Of a stretch of DNA of 64,000 nucleotides, positions 23,393 to 32,644 are shown one piece after another. The stretch is from CAWCBH01 sp963793785 (GTDB lineage: Bacteria; Actinomycetota; Thermoleophilia; Solirubrobacterales; 70-9). Every line of letters starts with the position of its first letter. The first letter of the stretch is position 1. The DNA lies in the NCBI GenBank assembly GCA_963793785.1, contig CAWCBH010000003.1:930001-994000 (forward strand), given 5' to 3'. The notes under the pieces are model-generated. The model had not been told where the DNA came from, did no database searches, and worked only from the letters and a program-made list of their open reading frames with translations. Position numbers and translations under genes: made by a program.

Positions 23393-24668
23393 CGACTGGT
23401 TTGCCGACGACCCCTTCGTCGATCCCGCGGACCCGCAGGCGGCGGAGCGGGAGCGGCGTCGTCGCGAGCGCGAAGAGCAGCGGCGCCGGCGCGAGCCCGA
23501 GCCAGCGGCTGAGGAGGCGGCTGAGGCCGACAACCCGTCGCCGCCGATCGAGCGGCCGCCCCTCCAGCCGCCGCCGCCCCTGGACCCGGAGCCGGCGCTG
23601 CAGCCCACGCCCGCGCCCGCAGGCGGCCGGACGATCAGGCGAAGCCGGCTCGGGCCGTTGGCCGCGCTCGTCGCCGGCCTGCTCGCGCTGGCCATCCTCT
23701 GGGTTCTCTTCCAGCCCCTCCACGGCGACGGCAGTGGCCGCGTCGTGGTGGAGATACCCAAGGGCGCCAGCGTCAGCGAGGTCGCCGACATCCTCGATCA
23801 GGAGGGAGTCGTATCGAGCTCGGCGCTGTTCCAGCTGCGGGTGACCCTGGCCGGCAAGCGTTCCGAGCTCTACCCCGGTAGCTACACGCTCGCCGCCGGC
23901 ATGAGCTACGGCGATGCCCTCGACGCGGTCTCGACGGCGCCGGTCAAACGCACGATCACGATCACGGTCCCCGAGGGTCTCAGCCGCGACCAGGTGGCGC
24001 CGCTGCTCGACGACGCAGGGGTCAGCGGCGACTACCTCGAGGAGACGATCCGCTCGCCGTTGTTACGACCCGCCGACTACGGGGGAGAAGGCGCTCGCAA
24101 CCTGGAGGGGTTCCTGTTCCCCGCCACCTACGAGCTGCCGGCGAAGGGCACCGCCAAGCAGCTCGTCGAGCGCCAGCTGGCCGCCTTCGAGGAACGGATC
24201 GCCGCCATCGATCTCAGCTACGCGAAGTCGAAGAACCTCGACGTCTTCGACGTCTTGATCATCGCCTCGATGATCGAGCGCGAGGTGCAGGTGCCGAGGG
24301 AGCGCCGCCTGGTGGCGGCGGTGATCTACAACCGGTTGCGCGACGGGATCCCGCTCGGAATCGACGCGACGATCCGCTTCGCGGTCGGCAACTACACGGA
24401 GCCGCTATCGCCCTCGGAGCTGGAGATCGACTCTCGCTACAACACCCGCCTATACGCCGAGCTGCCGCCGGGGCCGATCGGCAGCCCCGGCGAGGCGGCG
24501 ATCGAGGCGGCGGCCAACCCGGCCCGAGTCAACTACCGCTATTACGTTGTAACCCCCTACACCTGCGGCGAGCACTCCTTCTCCGCCGGGTTCGCGGAGT
24601 TCGAGCGCAACGCGGCGGAGTATCAGCGCGCGCTGGAGGCGGAAGGAGAGGCCCCGACACGTTGTTGA
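23382..24668 (+). CDS. mltG: Endolytic murein transglycosylase MltG
   Basis: A 428-residue membrane-anchored lytic transglycosylase that terminates glycan strands. It has a long acidic and Pro-rich cytoplasmic head (residues 1-85), one membrane helix (about 88-108), a LysM-like part (VEIPKGASVSEVADIL) and the YceG catalytic domain. That domain has the Glu in ASMIEREV, NLEGFLFPATYEL before it, and YNRLRDGIPLGIDATIRFA and YNTRLYAELPPGPIGSPG after it. Start ATG 23382; a longer upstream frame has no similarity to the family. A very Arg/Glu/Pro-rich head is normal in actinobacterial MltG. Confidence 0.93.
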   Translation: MSPDDWFADDPFVDPADPQAAERERRRREREEQRRRREPEPAAEEAAEADNPSPPIERPPLQPPPPLDPEPALQPTPAPAGGRTIRRSRLGPLAALVAGLLALAILWVLFQPLHGDGSGRVVVEIPKGASVSEVADILDQEGVVSSSALFQLRVTLAGKRSELYPGSYTLAAGMSYGDALDAVSTAPVKRTITITVPEGLSRDQVAPLLDDAGVSGDYLEETIRSPLLRPADYGGEGARNLEGFLFPATYELPAKGTAKQLVERQLAAFEERIAAIDLSYAKSKNLDVFDVLIIASMIEREVQVPRERRLVAAVIYNRLRDGIPLGIDATIRFAVGNYTEPLSPSELEIDSRYNTRLYAELPPGPIGSPGEAAIEAAANPARVNYRYYVVTPYTCGEHSFSAGFAEFERNAAEYQRALEAEGEAPTRC

Positions 24669-24705
24669 GGCGATCGGTCAATGCCCGACGGAGCAAGTGC
24701 GGCTG

Positions 24706-25502
24706 ATGCGCCTTGCCGTGCTCGGCCAGCCGGTCGCCCATTCGCGATCCCCGGCGATGCAAAACGCCGCCTTGGCGGCGTTGGGGCTCGAAACGCAGTG
24801 GCGCTACGAGGCGATCGAGGTCGGACCGGACGGATTCGAGCGCCTGGTCCGCTCGATGGAGTCAGAGGGATTCGCCGGCGCCAACGTGACCGCTCCCCCA
24901 CAAGGGGGCGGCGTTGGCCGTGGCCGACGAGCTCTCGGAGGTGGCGCGGGAGATCGGGGCCGCCAACACCCTCGTCTTCGACGAGGGCCAGATCCGCGCC
25001 TACAACACCGATGCCGAGGGGTTGCTGAACGCGCTGCCGGCGTCGCCGGAAGGGACGCGTTCGCTGGTGCTCGGGGCCGGGGGGGCCGCCCGCGCAGTCG
25101 TCTGGGCGCTGGTCCGCGCCGGCGCCGAGGTCGAGGTCTGGAACCGAACCGGGCTCCGCTCGAAAAACCTCTGCGCCGAAGTCGGCGGCCGGCCGGTCGA
25201 CGAACCGAGCGGCGGCGACTACGGGCTGATCGTCAATTCGACCAGCGGTGGGCCTCGGCGGCGAGGACCCCTTCGAGGAGCTTCCGCTGCTGCCCGGCCG
25301 TTTCGGCGAAGGCCAGGTGGTCGTCGACATGGTCTACGCCTCCGGGCCGACGCGGCTGCTCGAGGCAGCCGAGCGCGGCGGAGCCCAGACGGTCGACGGG
25401 ATCGAGGTGCTGGTCCAGCAAGGGGCGATCTCGTTGCGGATCTGGACCGGAGCCGATCCGCCCCTGGAAGTGATGCGCGAGGCGGCGCAGGCTGCCTGCT
25501 AG
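24706..25502 (+). CDS. aroE: Shikimate 5-dehydrogenase; frame broken twice
   Basis: About 264 residues if both breaks are repaired. The reading starts LAVLGQPVAHSRSPAMQNAA, the shikimate-binding SxS motif of AroE. The first break is at CCCCC (24895-24899): with four C the sequence reads NVTAPHKGAALAVADE, the catalytic Lys motif. The middle part has GAGGAARAVVWAL (NADP loop) and NRT. The second break is at 25247-25248, where one G too many separates LIVNSTS from VGLGGEDP. The last part is VVVDMVYAS and LVQQGAISLRIWTG. As written, no single frame gives a functional enzyme, but the homology is continuous. Confidence 0.88.
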
Positions 25503-25512
25503 CTTCACCGAA

Positions 25513-26526
25513 GTGGCAAATCTACGTCTCGTCGACTCAACTTCAGGCCGCCAGGATCGACTCCGGTCCGGTCCTCGGGATTTGCCCGACCGGGAGGCGT
25601 TCGACGCCTACTCACGAACGGTCGCGGGAGCCGCGGAACGGCTCGGCCCCTCGGTCGCCCACCTGACGGTCTCCCGGCAGACCCGGCGCGGGCGGCGTGC
25701 CGTCGGCGCCGGCAGCGGCGTCGCGATCACGCCGGACGGCTTCATGCTCAGCGCCGCACACGTGGTCGGCGAAGCGTCCGGCGGCAGAGCGGCCTTCCCG
25801 GACGGGCGCGAGCACGACTTCGAGGTGATCGGCACCGATCCGCTCTCCGACCTCGCTGTGCTGCGGGCCGAGGCGCGCGATCTCCTTCCCGCCGAGCTCG
25901 GCGACGCCGAGGAGCTGCGGGTCGGGCAGCTGGTCGTCGCGATCGGCAGCCCCAACGGCTTCAGCGGCTCGGTCACCGCCGGGGTCGTCTCGGCGCTGGG
26001 ACGCTCCCTGCCCACCCGCACGAGGTCGGCGACGCGCCTGATCGAGAACGTGATCCAGACCGATGCGGCGCTGAACCCGGGCAACTCCGGGGGAGCCCTA
26101 TCCGACGGCCACGGCCGGGTGGTCGGCATCAACACCGCGGTGGCGGGGGTGGGTCTCGGCCTCGCGGTGCCGATCAACGAGGCGACCCGGGGCATCGTCG
26201 CCTCGCTGATGAGCGAGGGCAGGGTGCGGCGCGCCTATATCGGCATCGTCGGCGGCTCGCGGCCCTTGCCGCCGCGCCTCGCCGCCGAGGTCGGGCGCCG
26301 GCAGGGGATCGAGGTCGTCGAGGTCGTCGACGGCAGCCCTGCCGCCGGCGCCGGGTTGCGGCCCGAGGACGTGATCGTCGACGCCGGCGGCGAGCCGCTC
26401 GGCGACGTCGGCGACCTGCAGCGGCTGATGGTCGCCGACCGGATCGGCCAGCGGCTGGCGCTGCGGATCCACCGTCATGGCGAGACGCTTGAGGTCGACG
26501 TCTTCCCGGAGGAGCTCGAGACCTAG
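25513..26526 (+). CDS. HtrA/DegP-like serine protease with PDZ domain, no signal peptide
   Basis: A 337-residue trypsin-like protease of family S1C. The triad is seen as His in LSAAHVVG, Asp in SDLAVLR and Ser in NPGNSGGAL; the C-terminal PDZ domain spans about 235-335 (GIEVVEVVDGSPAAGAGLRPEDVI). The N-terminus (MANLRLVDSTSG...) has no membrane helix or signal peptide, unlike the large actinobacterial HtrA proteins, so this copy may act in the cytoplasm or be exported otherwise. Start GTG 25513, ten bases after aroE. Its end overlaps the convergent gene by four bases. Confidence 0.88.
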   Translation: MANLRLVDSTSGRQDRLRSGPRDLPDREAFDAYSRTVAGAAERLGPSVAHLTVSRQTRRGRRAVGAGSGVAITPDGFMLSAAHVVGEASGGRAAFPDGREHDFEVIGTDPLSDLAVLRAEARDLLPAELGDAEELRVGQLVVAIGSPNGFSGSVTAGVVSALGRSLPTRTRSATRLIENVIQTDAALNPGNSGGALSDGHGRVVGINTAVAGVGLGLAVPINEATRGIVASLMSEGRVRRAYIGIVGGSRPLPPRLAAEVGRRQGIEVVEVVDGSPAAGAGLRPEDVIVDAGGEPLGDVGDLQRLMVADRIGQRLALRIHRHGETLEVDVFPEELET

Positions 26527-26994
26527 TCGCGCTGGCGGCCGCGCTTGGGCTTCGGCTTGGGCTTCGGCTCCGCCGCCTTGATCCGGCCGACGAGCCGATC
26601 GGCGACGATCGCGCGGATCGGGAACCTGCCGGCCCTGTCGACGATCAGGTCGAAGCTGGCCGGGGCCAATCGGGTCATCGTCTCGGTGAGGCCGAAGCCG
26701 GGGATCGTGATCTCGTCGCCGAAGCTGCCGCTGACCGCCAGCTGCAGCTGATCCCCGGGTCGCAGGACGATCGTCGGCGGCTGCCGGTTTGAGATCCGGA
26801 TCTGCTCCCGCACCAAGCGACCGCCCGAGGGCGCCGAAGCGGCCGTCTGGGGGGCAGTCGCCGCGCCGGTTCGGGTCGCCTCCGGTGGTGTCTCGTGGGC
26901 CCGGATCGGACTCCGGAGTGGGGACCAGAGCCGCTGCCAGGGTCGAGACCGCGAGCAGCACCAGCATCACGATGACCAGCCGGCGAGCGGCCAT
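26523..26994 (-). CDS. Membrane-anchored cupredoxin-like protein; frame broken once
   Basis: About 156 residues if repaired. N-terminal membrane anchor (MAARRLVIVMLVLLAVSTL, then AAALVPTPESDPG), a linker, and a C-terminal domain with RLVREQIRISNRQP, LRPGDQLQLAVSG, DEITIPGFGL and the strand FDLIVDRAGRFPIRA. It ends in a Lys/Pro tail PKPKPKPKRG. The beta-strand pattern resembles the cupredoxin-like domain proteins common in Actinobacteria, but no clear copper ligands (Cys, two His, Met) are seen. One extra base near 26893-26902 separates the anchor from the domain. Alternatively these could be two unrelated frames; the joined reading has the natural architecture. Confidence 0.5.
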
Positions 26995-27051
26995 TCAGGC
27001 GGGTCGGGGGAGGGGTTTGGGCATCGCGTCCGCCGATAGCCTAGGCGCGTC

Positions 27052-28216
27052 ATGAGCTTTCGCTTCTCCACCGCAGGCGAGTCGCACGGCCCCGGGCTGG
27101 TCGCGATCGTGGAAGGCCTCCCGGCCGGGCTCGAGCTGGACCGCGAGGCGCTCGACCGCGACATGGCGCGCCGACAGCTCGGGCATGGCCGTGGCGGCAG
27201 GATGAAGATCGAGCGCGATTCGGTCGAGGTGCGGGCCGGAATCCGCCACGGGCGCACGCTCGGCAGCCCGATCGCGGTCCTGGTCGCCAACCGCGACTAC
27301 GCCAACTGGGAGGAGCGGATGAATCCATGGCCGGTCGAGGCGGAGGTCGAGGAGGTCCACCTTCCCCGCCCCGGCCACGCCGACCTCGTCGGGATGCAGA
27401 AGTTCGGGCATTCGGACGTCCGCAACGTGCTCGAGCGGGCCAGCGCTCGCGAGACCGCGGCGCGGGTCGCCGCGGGGGCCCTGGCCAGGGCCTTCCTGGC
27501 GCGTGTTCGGGGTCAGCGTTCACAGCCACGTGATCCAGATCGGCTCCGTGCGGGCGCCGGAGTCGGAGTCGCTGTCGCCCACGGACTTCGGCGCCGTCGA
27601 CGACGATCCGGTTCGCTGCCTCGACGCCGAGGCGAGCGCGGCGATGGTGGCCGAGGTCGATCGCCTGCGCAAGGCCAACGAGAGCCTCGGCGGCAGCTTC
27701 GAAGTACGGGCCTTCGGTCTGCTGCCGGGCCTCGGCTCGCACGTCTCCTGGGAGGAGCGCCTCGATGGCCGGCTCGCGCAGGCCGTCGCCTCGATCCAGT
27801 CGATCAAGGGCGTCGCGATCGGCGAAGCCTGGGATGTCGCCGGGCGCCCGGGCTCGGAGGCCCACGACGAGATCTTTCACTCGCCCGACCGCGGCTTCTT
27901 TCGCGAGTCCAACAACGCCGGAGGTCTCGAGGGCGGGATGACCAACGGCGAGCCGTTGCTGGTGCGGGCGGCGATCAAGCCGATCTCCACCCTGACCAAG
28001 CCCTTGCGCTCGGTCGACACCGAGACCAAGCAGCCGGCGCAGGCGCTGCGCGAGCGGACCGACTCCACGGTGGTGCCCGCGGCCGCGATCGTCGGCGAGG
28101 CGATGGTCTGCCTGACCCTGGCCCGCTGCTACCGGGAGAAGTTCGGCGGCGACCACATCGACGACGTTCTGGCGGCCGTGGAGGCGTACAAGCAGCGAAT
28201 CGGCTGGCGTGACTAG
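27052..28216 (+). CDS. aroC: Chorismate synthase; frame broken once
   Basis: About 387 residues if repaired. It starts FRFSTAGESHGPGLVAIVEG, the classic AroC FMN-binding start, then MARRQLGHGRGGRMKIE and GSPIAVLVANRDY. One extra base near 27500-27503 shifts the frame between AFLA and VFGVSVHSH. Afterwards come the family's later parts: DEIFHSPDRGFFRESNNAGGLEGG (FMN and substrate loop), IKPISTLTKPLRSVD and RTDSTVVPAAAIVGEAM. The enzyme makes chorismate from EPSP at the end of the shikimate pathway. Start ATG 27052. Confidence 0.9.
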
Positions 28217-28276
28217 CTCCGCCCCGGCCCGCCGCGGACGCGGGAGCACAGCGAGCAAGGCTGCCGGTAATGGTGG

Positions 28277-29830
28277 GTGCGAGCGACGCGAGACGCAGAG
28301 CGAGGCGAGCCGGCTATTTGCTTCATCGGTTTCATGGGGGCCGGGAAATCGACCGCCCTGGCCGCGGCCCGCGACGCCGGGCTGCAGACGACCGAAGTCG
28401 ACGAGCTGCTGGAGCGCGAGCTGGGGATGGGTATCGCCGCCGCCTTCGAGCGCCTCGGCGAGGACGGATTTCGCTCCCGCGAGGCCGAGGTCGTCGGCGC
28501 GCTGCTGGACCGCGCCGACGGGGGCGCGATCGCGCTCGGCGGCGGCAGCGTGTTGTCGGCCAGGGTGCGGGAGGCCCTCGCGCGCCATCTCGTCGTCTGG
28601 CTGCAGGTCGACGCGGAGACCGCCTGGCGGCGGATCCGGGGCACCGACCGCCCGCTGGCGACCAGCCTCGAAGACGTAAAGGGGCTGCTGGCCGAGCGGC
28701 TGCCGCTCTACGAGCAGCTGGCCGACGCGATCCTGATGGCCGGCGATCCCTCGACCGCCGCCCGGGCTCTGCCGGCGATCGAGGCGCTGCGAGACCTGCC
28801 CGCAGGAACGCGATTGCTGTGGGCAAGCAGCGACTCTGGCCAGTACCCGGTCCTGGTCGGGGAGGGGCTGCTCGGCGCCGGCTGGTGGCCGCTTGGGGGC
28901 GATCGCTTCTGCGTCACCGACAGCACTGTTGGGCCGCTGTACGGGGAACGCCTCGGCAGGCTCGCCGCCCGGATCGACGTCGCCCCGGGCGAGCAGGCGA
29001 AATCGCTGTCCGAGGCGGAGCGGGTGCTGCGCGAGCTCGCTGCCGCCGGCATGACCCGCGCCGACCACCTCGTTGCCCTCGGCGGCGGCGTCGTCGGCGA
29101 CCTGGCCGGATTCTGCGCTCACACCTACCAGCGTGGGGTCGCCGTCGTCCAGGCCCCGACCACTCTGGTCGCCCAGGTCGACTCCGCCTACGGCGGCAAG
29201 ACCGGTGTCGACCTTCCCGAGGCCAAGAACTACGTCGGCGCCTACCACCAGCCGGCAGCTGTGATCGCCGACACCGAGACGCTGCAGTCCTTGCCCGCAG
29301 CGGAGCTGAACGCCGGTGTCGCCGAGGTCGTCAAGACGGCGCTGCTCAGCGGCGGCCGGCTCTGGGAGTCGGTGCGGGAGCTGGGGGAGCAGCCCGCCGA
29401 CTGGGCCCGGCTGGCCTTCGCCTGCGCCCGCTTCAAGTGCGAGGTCGTCGCCGCCGACGAGCGCGACGCCGGCCCGCGCCAGGCGCTCAACCTGGGCCAC
29501 ACCGTCGCCCACGCAATCGAGGCTGCCAGCGGCTATCAGCGCTACCGGCATGGGGAGGCCGTGGCGCTAGGTCTCTTGGTCGCGTTGCGGCTCTCGGACG
29601 CCCCCGGGCTGCGCGACGAGGTTCGCGACCTCCTCGAGCGCCACCAATTGCCGATGCGGCTTGATCCCGAGGTCGACCTGGAGGCGGTGATGGCCGCCGT
29701 GGAGCGCGACAAGAAGAAGACCGAGGAAGGGGTCGGCTTCGTGCTGCTTGCCGGGCCGGGAGAGCCGCGCACCGGGCAGATCGTCGATCCGGCTAGGGTG
29801 CGCGACGCGGTGGAGGAACTGGTCTCGTGA
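28277..29830 (+). CDS. aroKB: Bifunctional shikimate kinase / 3-dehydroquinate synthase
   Basis: A 517-residue fusion. Residues about 12-175 are shikimate kinase (Walker A GFMGAGKST, ALGGGSVLS, and RPLA in the lid region). From about 180 to the end it is 3-dehydroquinate synthase: VALGGGVVGDLAGF, QAPTTLVAQVDSAYGGKTGVD, GHTVAHAIEAA and HGEAVALGL supply NAD and zinc sites. The two steps are not consecutive, so the fusion gives co-expression and stoichiometry rather than channelling. The GTG at 28277 is my start choice. The coupled aroQ start (GTGA) overlaps the stop. Confidence 0.93.
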   Translation: MRATRDAERGEPAICFIGFMGAGKSTALAAARDAGLQTTEVDELLERELGMGIAAAFERLGEDGFRSREAEVVGALLDRADGGAIALGGGSVLSARVREALARHLVVWLQVDAETAWRRIRGTDRPLATSLEDVKGLLAERLPLYEQLADAILMAGDPSTAARALPAIEALRDLPAGTRLLWASSDSGQYPVLVGEGLLGAGWWPLGGDRFCVTDSTVGPLYGERLGRLAARIDVAPGEQAKSLSEAERVLRELAAAGMTRADHLVALGGGVVGDLAGFCAHTYQRGVAVVQAPTTLVAQVDSAYGGKTGVDLPEAKNYVGAYHQPAAVIADTETLQSLPAAELNAGVAEVVKTALLSGGRLWESVRELGEQPADWARLAFACARFKCEVVAADERDAGPRQALNLGHTVAHAIEAASGYQRYRHGEAVALGLLVALRLSDAPGLRDEVRDLLERHQLPMRLDPEVDLEAVMAAVERDKKKTEEGVGFVLLAGPGEPRTGQIVDPARVRDAVEELVS

Positions 29831-30279
29831 GCTCGGCGCGCAACCGCGTCGAGGTGCTGCACGGGGTCAACCTCGACGTCCTCGATCGCCGTGACCCCGA
29901 CATCTACGGCGGCCTCTCGTTGACCGAGCTGGAGGTGAAGATCAGGCGGTGGGCCCGCGAGCTGGGCCTGGAGCCGCGCTTCTTTCAGACCAACTCCGAG
30001 CGGGAGTTCTGCGAGTACCTGCACCGGCTGCCCGAGCTTGCCGACGCCGCAATCGTCAACGCCGGTGCCTGGACCCACTACAGCCGCGCGATCGGGGACG
30101 CCCTGGAGGTCTCGAGGACGCCGGCTGTCGAGGTCCACCTCTCCGACGTCGAGGCCCGCGAGCCCTGGCGCCAGGTCTCCGTCTTTGACGGGATCGTGCT
30201 CGCGAAGATCGCCGGTAAGGGCCCCGACGGCTATCAGGAGGCGCTGAAGCTGCTCGCCCGCGAGCTCGGGGCAAGCTGA
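29827..30279 (+). CDS. aroQ: Type II 3-dehydroquinate dehydratase
   Basis: A 150-residue type II dehydroquinase. The N-terminal HGVNLDVLDRRDPDIYGG carries the catalytic Arg and Tyr of the flexible lid (family: GPNLNLLGxREPxxYG). QTNSEREFCEYLH, IVNAGAWTHYS and EVHLSDVEAREPWRQVS follow; the S-D-V-E-A-R-E stretch is the substrate-binding loop. It converts 3-dehydroquinate to 3-dehydroshikimate. The N-terminal H-G-V in place of the more common N-G-P is a modest variation. Coupled to aroKB upstream and to the Xaa-Pro peptidase downstream (TGATG). Confidence 0.92.
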   Translation: MSSARNRVEVLHGVNLDVLDRRDPDIYGGLSLTELEVKIRRWARELGLEPRFFQTNSEREFCEYLHRLPELADAAIVNAGAWTHYSRAIGDALEVSRTPAVEVHLSDVEAREPWRQVSVFDGIVLAKIAGKGPDGYQEALKLLARELGAS

Positions 30280-31337
30280 TGCGCGGTCGCGGCGATCGGC
30301 TCGCGGAGCTGGTCTCCGGACGCGACCTCGACCTGCTGCTCGTCACCCATCTGGTCAACGTCCGCTATCTGACCGGGTTCGGGGGGACGAACGGCGCTTG
30401 CCTGTGCGGCGCCGACCGGCGCCTCTTCTTGACCGACTTTCGTTACACCGAGCGCGCCGCGGCCGAGATCGAGGGCTGGGAGATCGAGACGCTGACCGAG
30501 GACTGGCTTCCCGGTGTCGCCGGCCGGCTCGCCGGCAGGGTCGGATTCGAGGACGACCATCTGCCGGTGCGATCGCTGGCCAAGCTCAAGGACGCCGTCC
30601 CCGACGGAGTCGAGCTGGTGCCGGCCGGCGGCCTGGTCGAAGAGCTGCGCCGGGTCAAGGACGATGCGGAGCTGGATGCGATCGCCGCCGCCGCGGAACT
30701 GGCCGACGACGTATATCGCTGGACGCTCGAACAGGGACTGGCGGGTCGCAGCGAGCGCGCGGTCGCCCGCGCCGCCGAAGCCCGGATCCGCGAGCTCGGC
30801 GCCGAGCCATCCTTTCCGCCGATCGTCGCCGCGGGCGCCAACGGAGCCCTGCCGCATGCCGAGCCCGGCGATCGCGAGATCGGGCCGGGCGAGCTGGTGA
30901 TCTTCGACATGGGGGCCGAGCTGGACGGCTACTGCTCTGACTGCACGAGGACGTTCGTGACCGGGGAGCCGGATGGGCGGGGCCGCGAAATCTACGAGCT
31001 GGTGCGGGAGGCGCAGGCAGCCGGTCTGGGCGCGGTCGCGGCCGGTCGGGAGGGCAGGGCGGTCGACGGCGTGGCGCGGGAGCTGATCGCCGCAAGCGGC
31101 CATGGCGAGCGCTTCGGGCACGGCCTCGGGCACGGCGTCGGGACCGAGGTCCATGAGGCGCCGCGCCTCAGCCTCCGCTCCGAGGACACCCTGCAGGCGG
31201 GCGAGGTGGTCACGGTCGAGCCGGGGATCTATCTACCGGGGGAGCTCGGGGTGCGGATCGAGGATCTGGTCGTCGTGACCGAGGACGGCCATCGAAACCT
31301 CAGCGGCCTCGGCAAGGAGCTGACGCTGGTCGATTAA
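30279..31337 (+). CDS. pepQ: Xaa-Pro aminopeptidase (M24B)
   Basis: A 352-residue pita-bread peptidase. Metal ligands are in VIFDMGAELDGYCSDCTR (two Asp), GHGLGHGVGTEVHE (His), VVTVEPGIYLPG (Glu) and GVRIEDLVVVT (Glu). The N-terminal domain (LLVTHLVNVRYLTGFGG, FLTDFRYTERAA) is the creatinase-like domain of the PepQ/YqhT group. It cleaves N-terminal residues before proline, in the cytoplasm. The family member sits between aroQ/aroD and efp in many Actinobacteria (M. tuberculosis Rv2535c); the symbol follows that convention. Confidence 0.92.
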   Translation: MRGRGDRLAELVSGRDLDLLLVTHLVNVRYLTGFGGTNGACLCGADRRLFLTDFRYTERAAAEIEGWEIETLTEDWLPGVAGRLAGRVGFEDDHLPVRSLAKLKDAVPDGVELVPAGGLVEELRRVKDDAELDAIAAAAELADDVYRWTLEQGLAGRSERAVARAAEARIRELGAEPSFPPIVAAGANGALPHAEPGDREIGPGELVIFDMGAELDGYCSDCTRTFVTGEPDGRGREIYELVREAQAAGLGAVAAGREGRAVDGVARELIAASGHGERFGHGLGHGVGTEVHEAPRLSLRSEDTLQAGEVVTVEPGIYLPGELGVRIEDLVVVTEDGHRNLSGLGKELTLVD

Positions 31338-32398
31338 CGGCTGAGATCGAGGTCGGCCGAGATCCGCTTCGCGAGCGCGACGATCAGCTCCACCGTCGCC
31401 TCGACGTCCGCCAGCTCGACCATCTCCACCGGCGAGTGCATGTATCGCAGCGGGATCGAGACCAGGCCGGTCGGGATGCCGGCGCGCGAGATCTGGATCG
31501 CGTCGGCGTCGGTGCGGGTCGAGTTGCCGCTAGCCTCGATCGTGTGCTCGATACCCGCCTCCTGCGCCGCCCCCAGCAGCAGCTCGAAGACCTTCGGCGA
31601 GAGCGTCGAGCCACGGGCGATCACCGGCCCGGAGCCGAGCGGGTGGCTGCCGGTCTCGCGCTCCTCGACACCGGGAGCATCGGTGGCGTGGGTGACGTCG
31701 ACGGCGATCGCGAGGTCGGGACGGACCGCGAAGGCCGAGGTGCGGGCGCCGTACAGCCCGATCTCCTCCTGCACGGCGGCAACCGCAGCCATCCGCCCGC
31801 CGACCGAGACGTCCTCGTTGCAGCGGCGCAGCGCCTCCAGGCTCACGTAGGCGCCGAGGCGGTTGTCCATCGAGCGGGAGATCAGCCGTGAGCCGGCGAG
31901 GCGCACCGGCTGACCGGCGATCACCACCGGGTCGCCGATCCTGACCAGCGCCAGCGCCTGCTCGCGGTCGGAGGCGCCGATGTCGATGTGCATCGACTTC
32001 AGCTCCACGACCTTCTTGCGCTGCTCCTCCTCGAGCAGGTGGATCGGCTTGCGCCCGACGACGCCCGCGACCGGGCCGTCGATTCCCTGCAGCTCGACCC
32101 GCTGGCCGACCAGGATCTGCGGATCCCAGCCCCCGATCGGCGCGAAGTAAAGGAACCCCTTCTCGTCGACGTGGGTGATGACGAGGCCGATCTCGTCGAT
32201 ATGCCCGACCACGGCCAGCAACGGCCGGGCATCCTCGTCGCCGATCGCCGCCACCGAGGAGCCGAGACCGTCGCTGCTCAGGCTCGCGAACGAGGCAGCC
32301 TGGCGCCAGACCGCGCTGGCCGGCGCTTCGTGCCCGGACGGTCCGGGAGCACGCAGCAGCGCATCGAGAAGTGACGGCGCCTCACTCACGATCCGCAA
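31334..32398 (-). CDS. M42 family metallopeptidase (glutamyl/deblocking aminopeptidase)
   Basis: A 354-residue dinuclear aminopeptidase. Metal and catalytic residues are visible in VVGHIDEIGLVI (His), SRSMDNRLGA (Asp), VQEEIGLYGA (Glu-Glu), VDVTHATDAPG (Asp) and RYMHSPVEM (His). M42 enzymes form large tetrahedral complexes and degrade peptides from the N-terminus. It lies antisense to and overlaps the end of pepQ by four bases, so the two peptidase genes converge. Its promoter must lie near 32400-32450, where the DUF1059 gene starts on the other strand. Confidence 0.9.
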   Translation of the reverse strand: MRIVSEAPSLLDALLRAPGPSGHEAPASAVWRQAASFASLSSDGLGSSVAAIGDEDARPLLAVVGHIDEIGLVITHVDEKGFLYFAPIGGWDPQILVGQRVELQGIDGPVAGVVGRKPIHLLEEEQRKKVVELKSMHIDIGASDREQALALVRIGDPVVIAGQPVRLAGSRLISRSMDNRLGAYVSLEALRRCNEDVSVGGRMAAVAAVQEEIGLYGARTSAFAVRPDLAIAVDVTHATDAPGVEERETGSHPLGSGPVIARGSTLSPKVFELLLGAAQEAGIEHTIEASGNSTRTDADAIQISRAGIPTGLVSIPLRYMHSPVEMVELADVEATVELIVALAKRISADLDLSR

Positions 32399-32476
32399 GT
32401 ATTAATGGTCGGGCTTGCCGGACGCGCAAGAATCCAGCTTCATGTTTCACTTCGATGCCTCCGGAAGGAGCCGCGC

Positions 32477-32635
32477 ATGACCAAGGTCGTTCACTGTCCC
32501 TGCGGAACCGATGTCAAGGGTGAGACCGACGACGAGCTGGTCGCCAATGTCGAGCAGCACGTCCAGGCCGAGCACCCGGACATGGTCGGAAAGATGAGTC
32601 GCGAGGAGATTCTCGAGGGTGCCCACGACCACTGA
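32477..32635 (+). CDS. DUF1059 small protein
   Basis: A 52-residue protein. HCPCGTDVKGETDDELVANVEQH then VQAEHPDMVGKM is the DUF1059 pattern: CxC at the N-terminus and a His-containing helix, suggestive of a small zinc-binding fold of unknown function. The GGAAGGAG ribosome-binding site lies just upstream of the ATG at 32477, which fixes the start. It stands alone between a convergent LtrA gene and the divergent M42 peptidase. Confidence 0.85.
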   Translation: MTKVVHCPCGTDVKGETDDELVANVEQHVQAEHPDMVGKMSREEILEGAHDH

Positions 32636-32644
32636 GCCGGCGCT

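Noticed and set aside
24895..25250. Programmed ribosomal frameshifting as the explanation for the broken aroE frame
   Set aside because: Two independent one-base shifts would be needed in one gene, without slippery sites plus structure, and similar breaks occur in unrelated genes; indel error is simpler.
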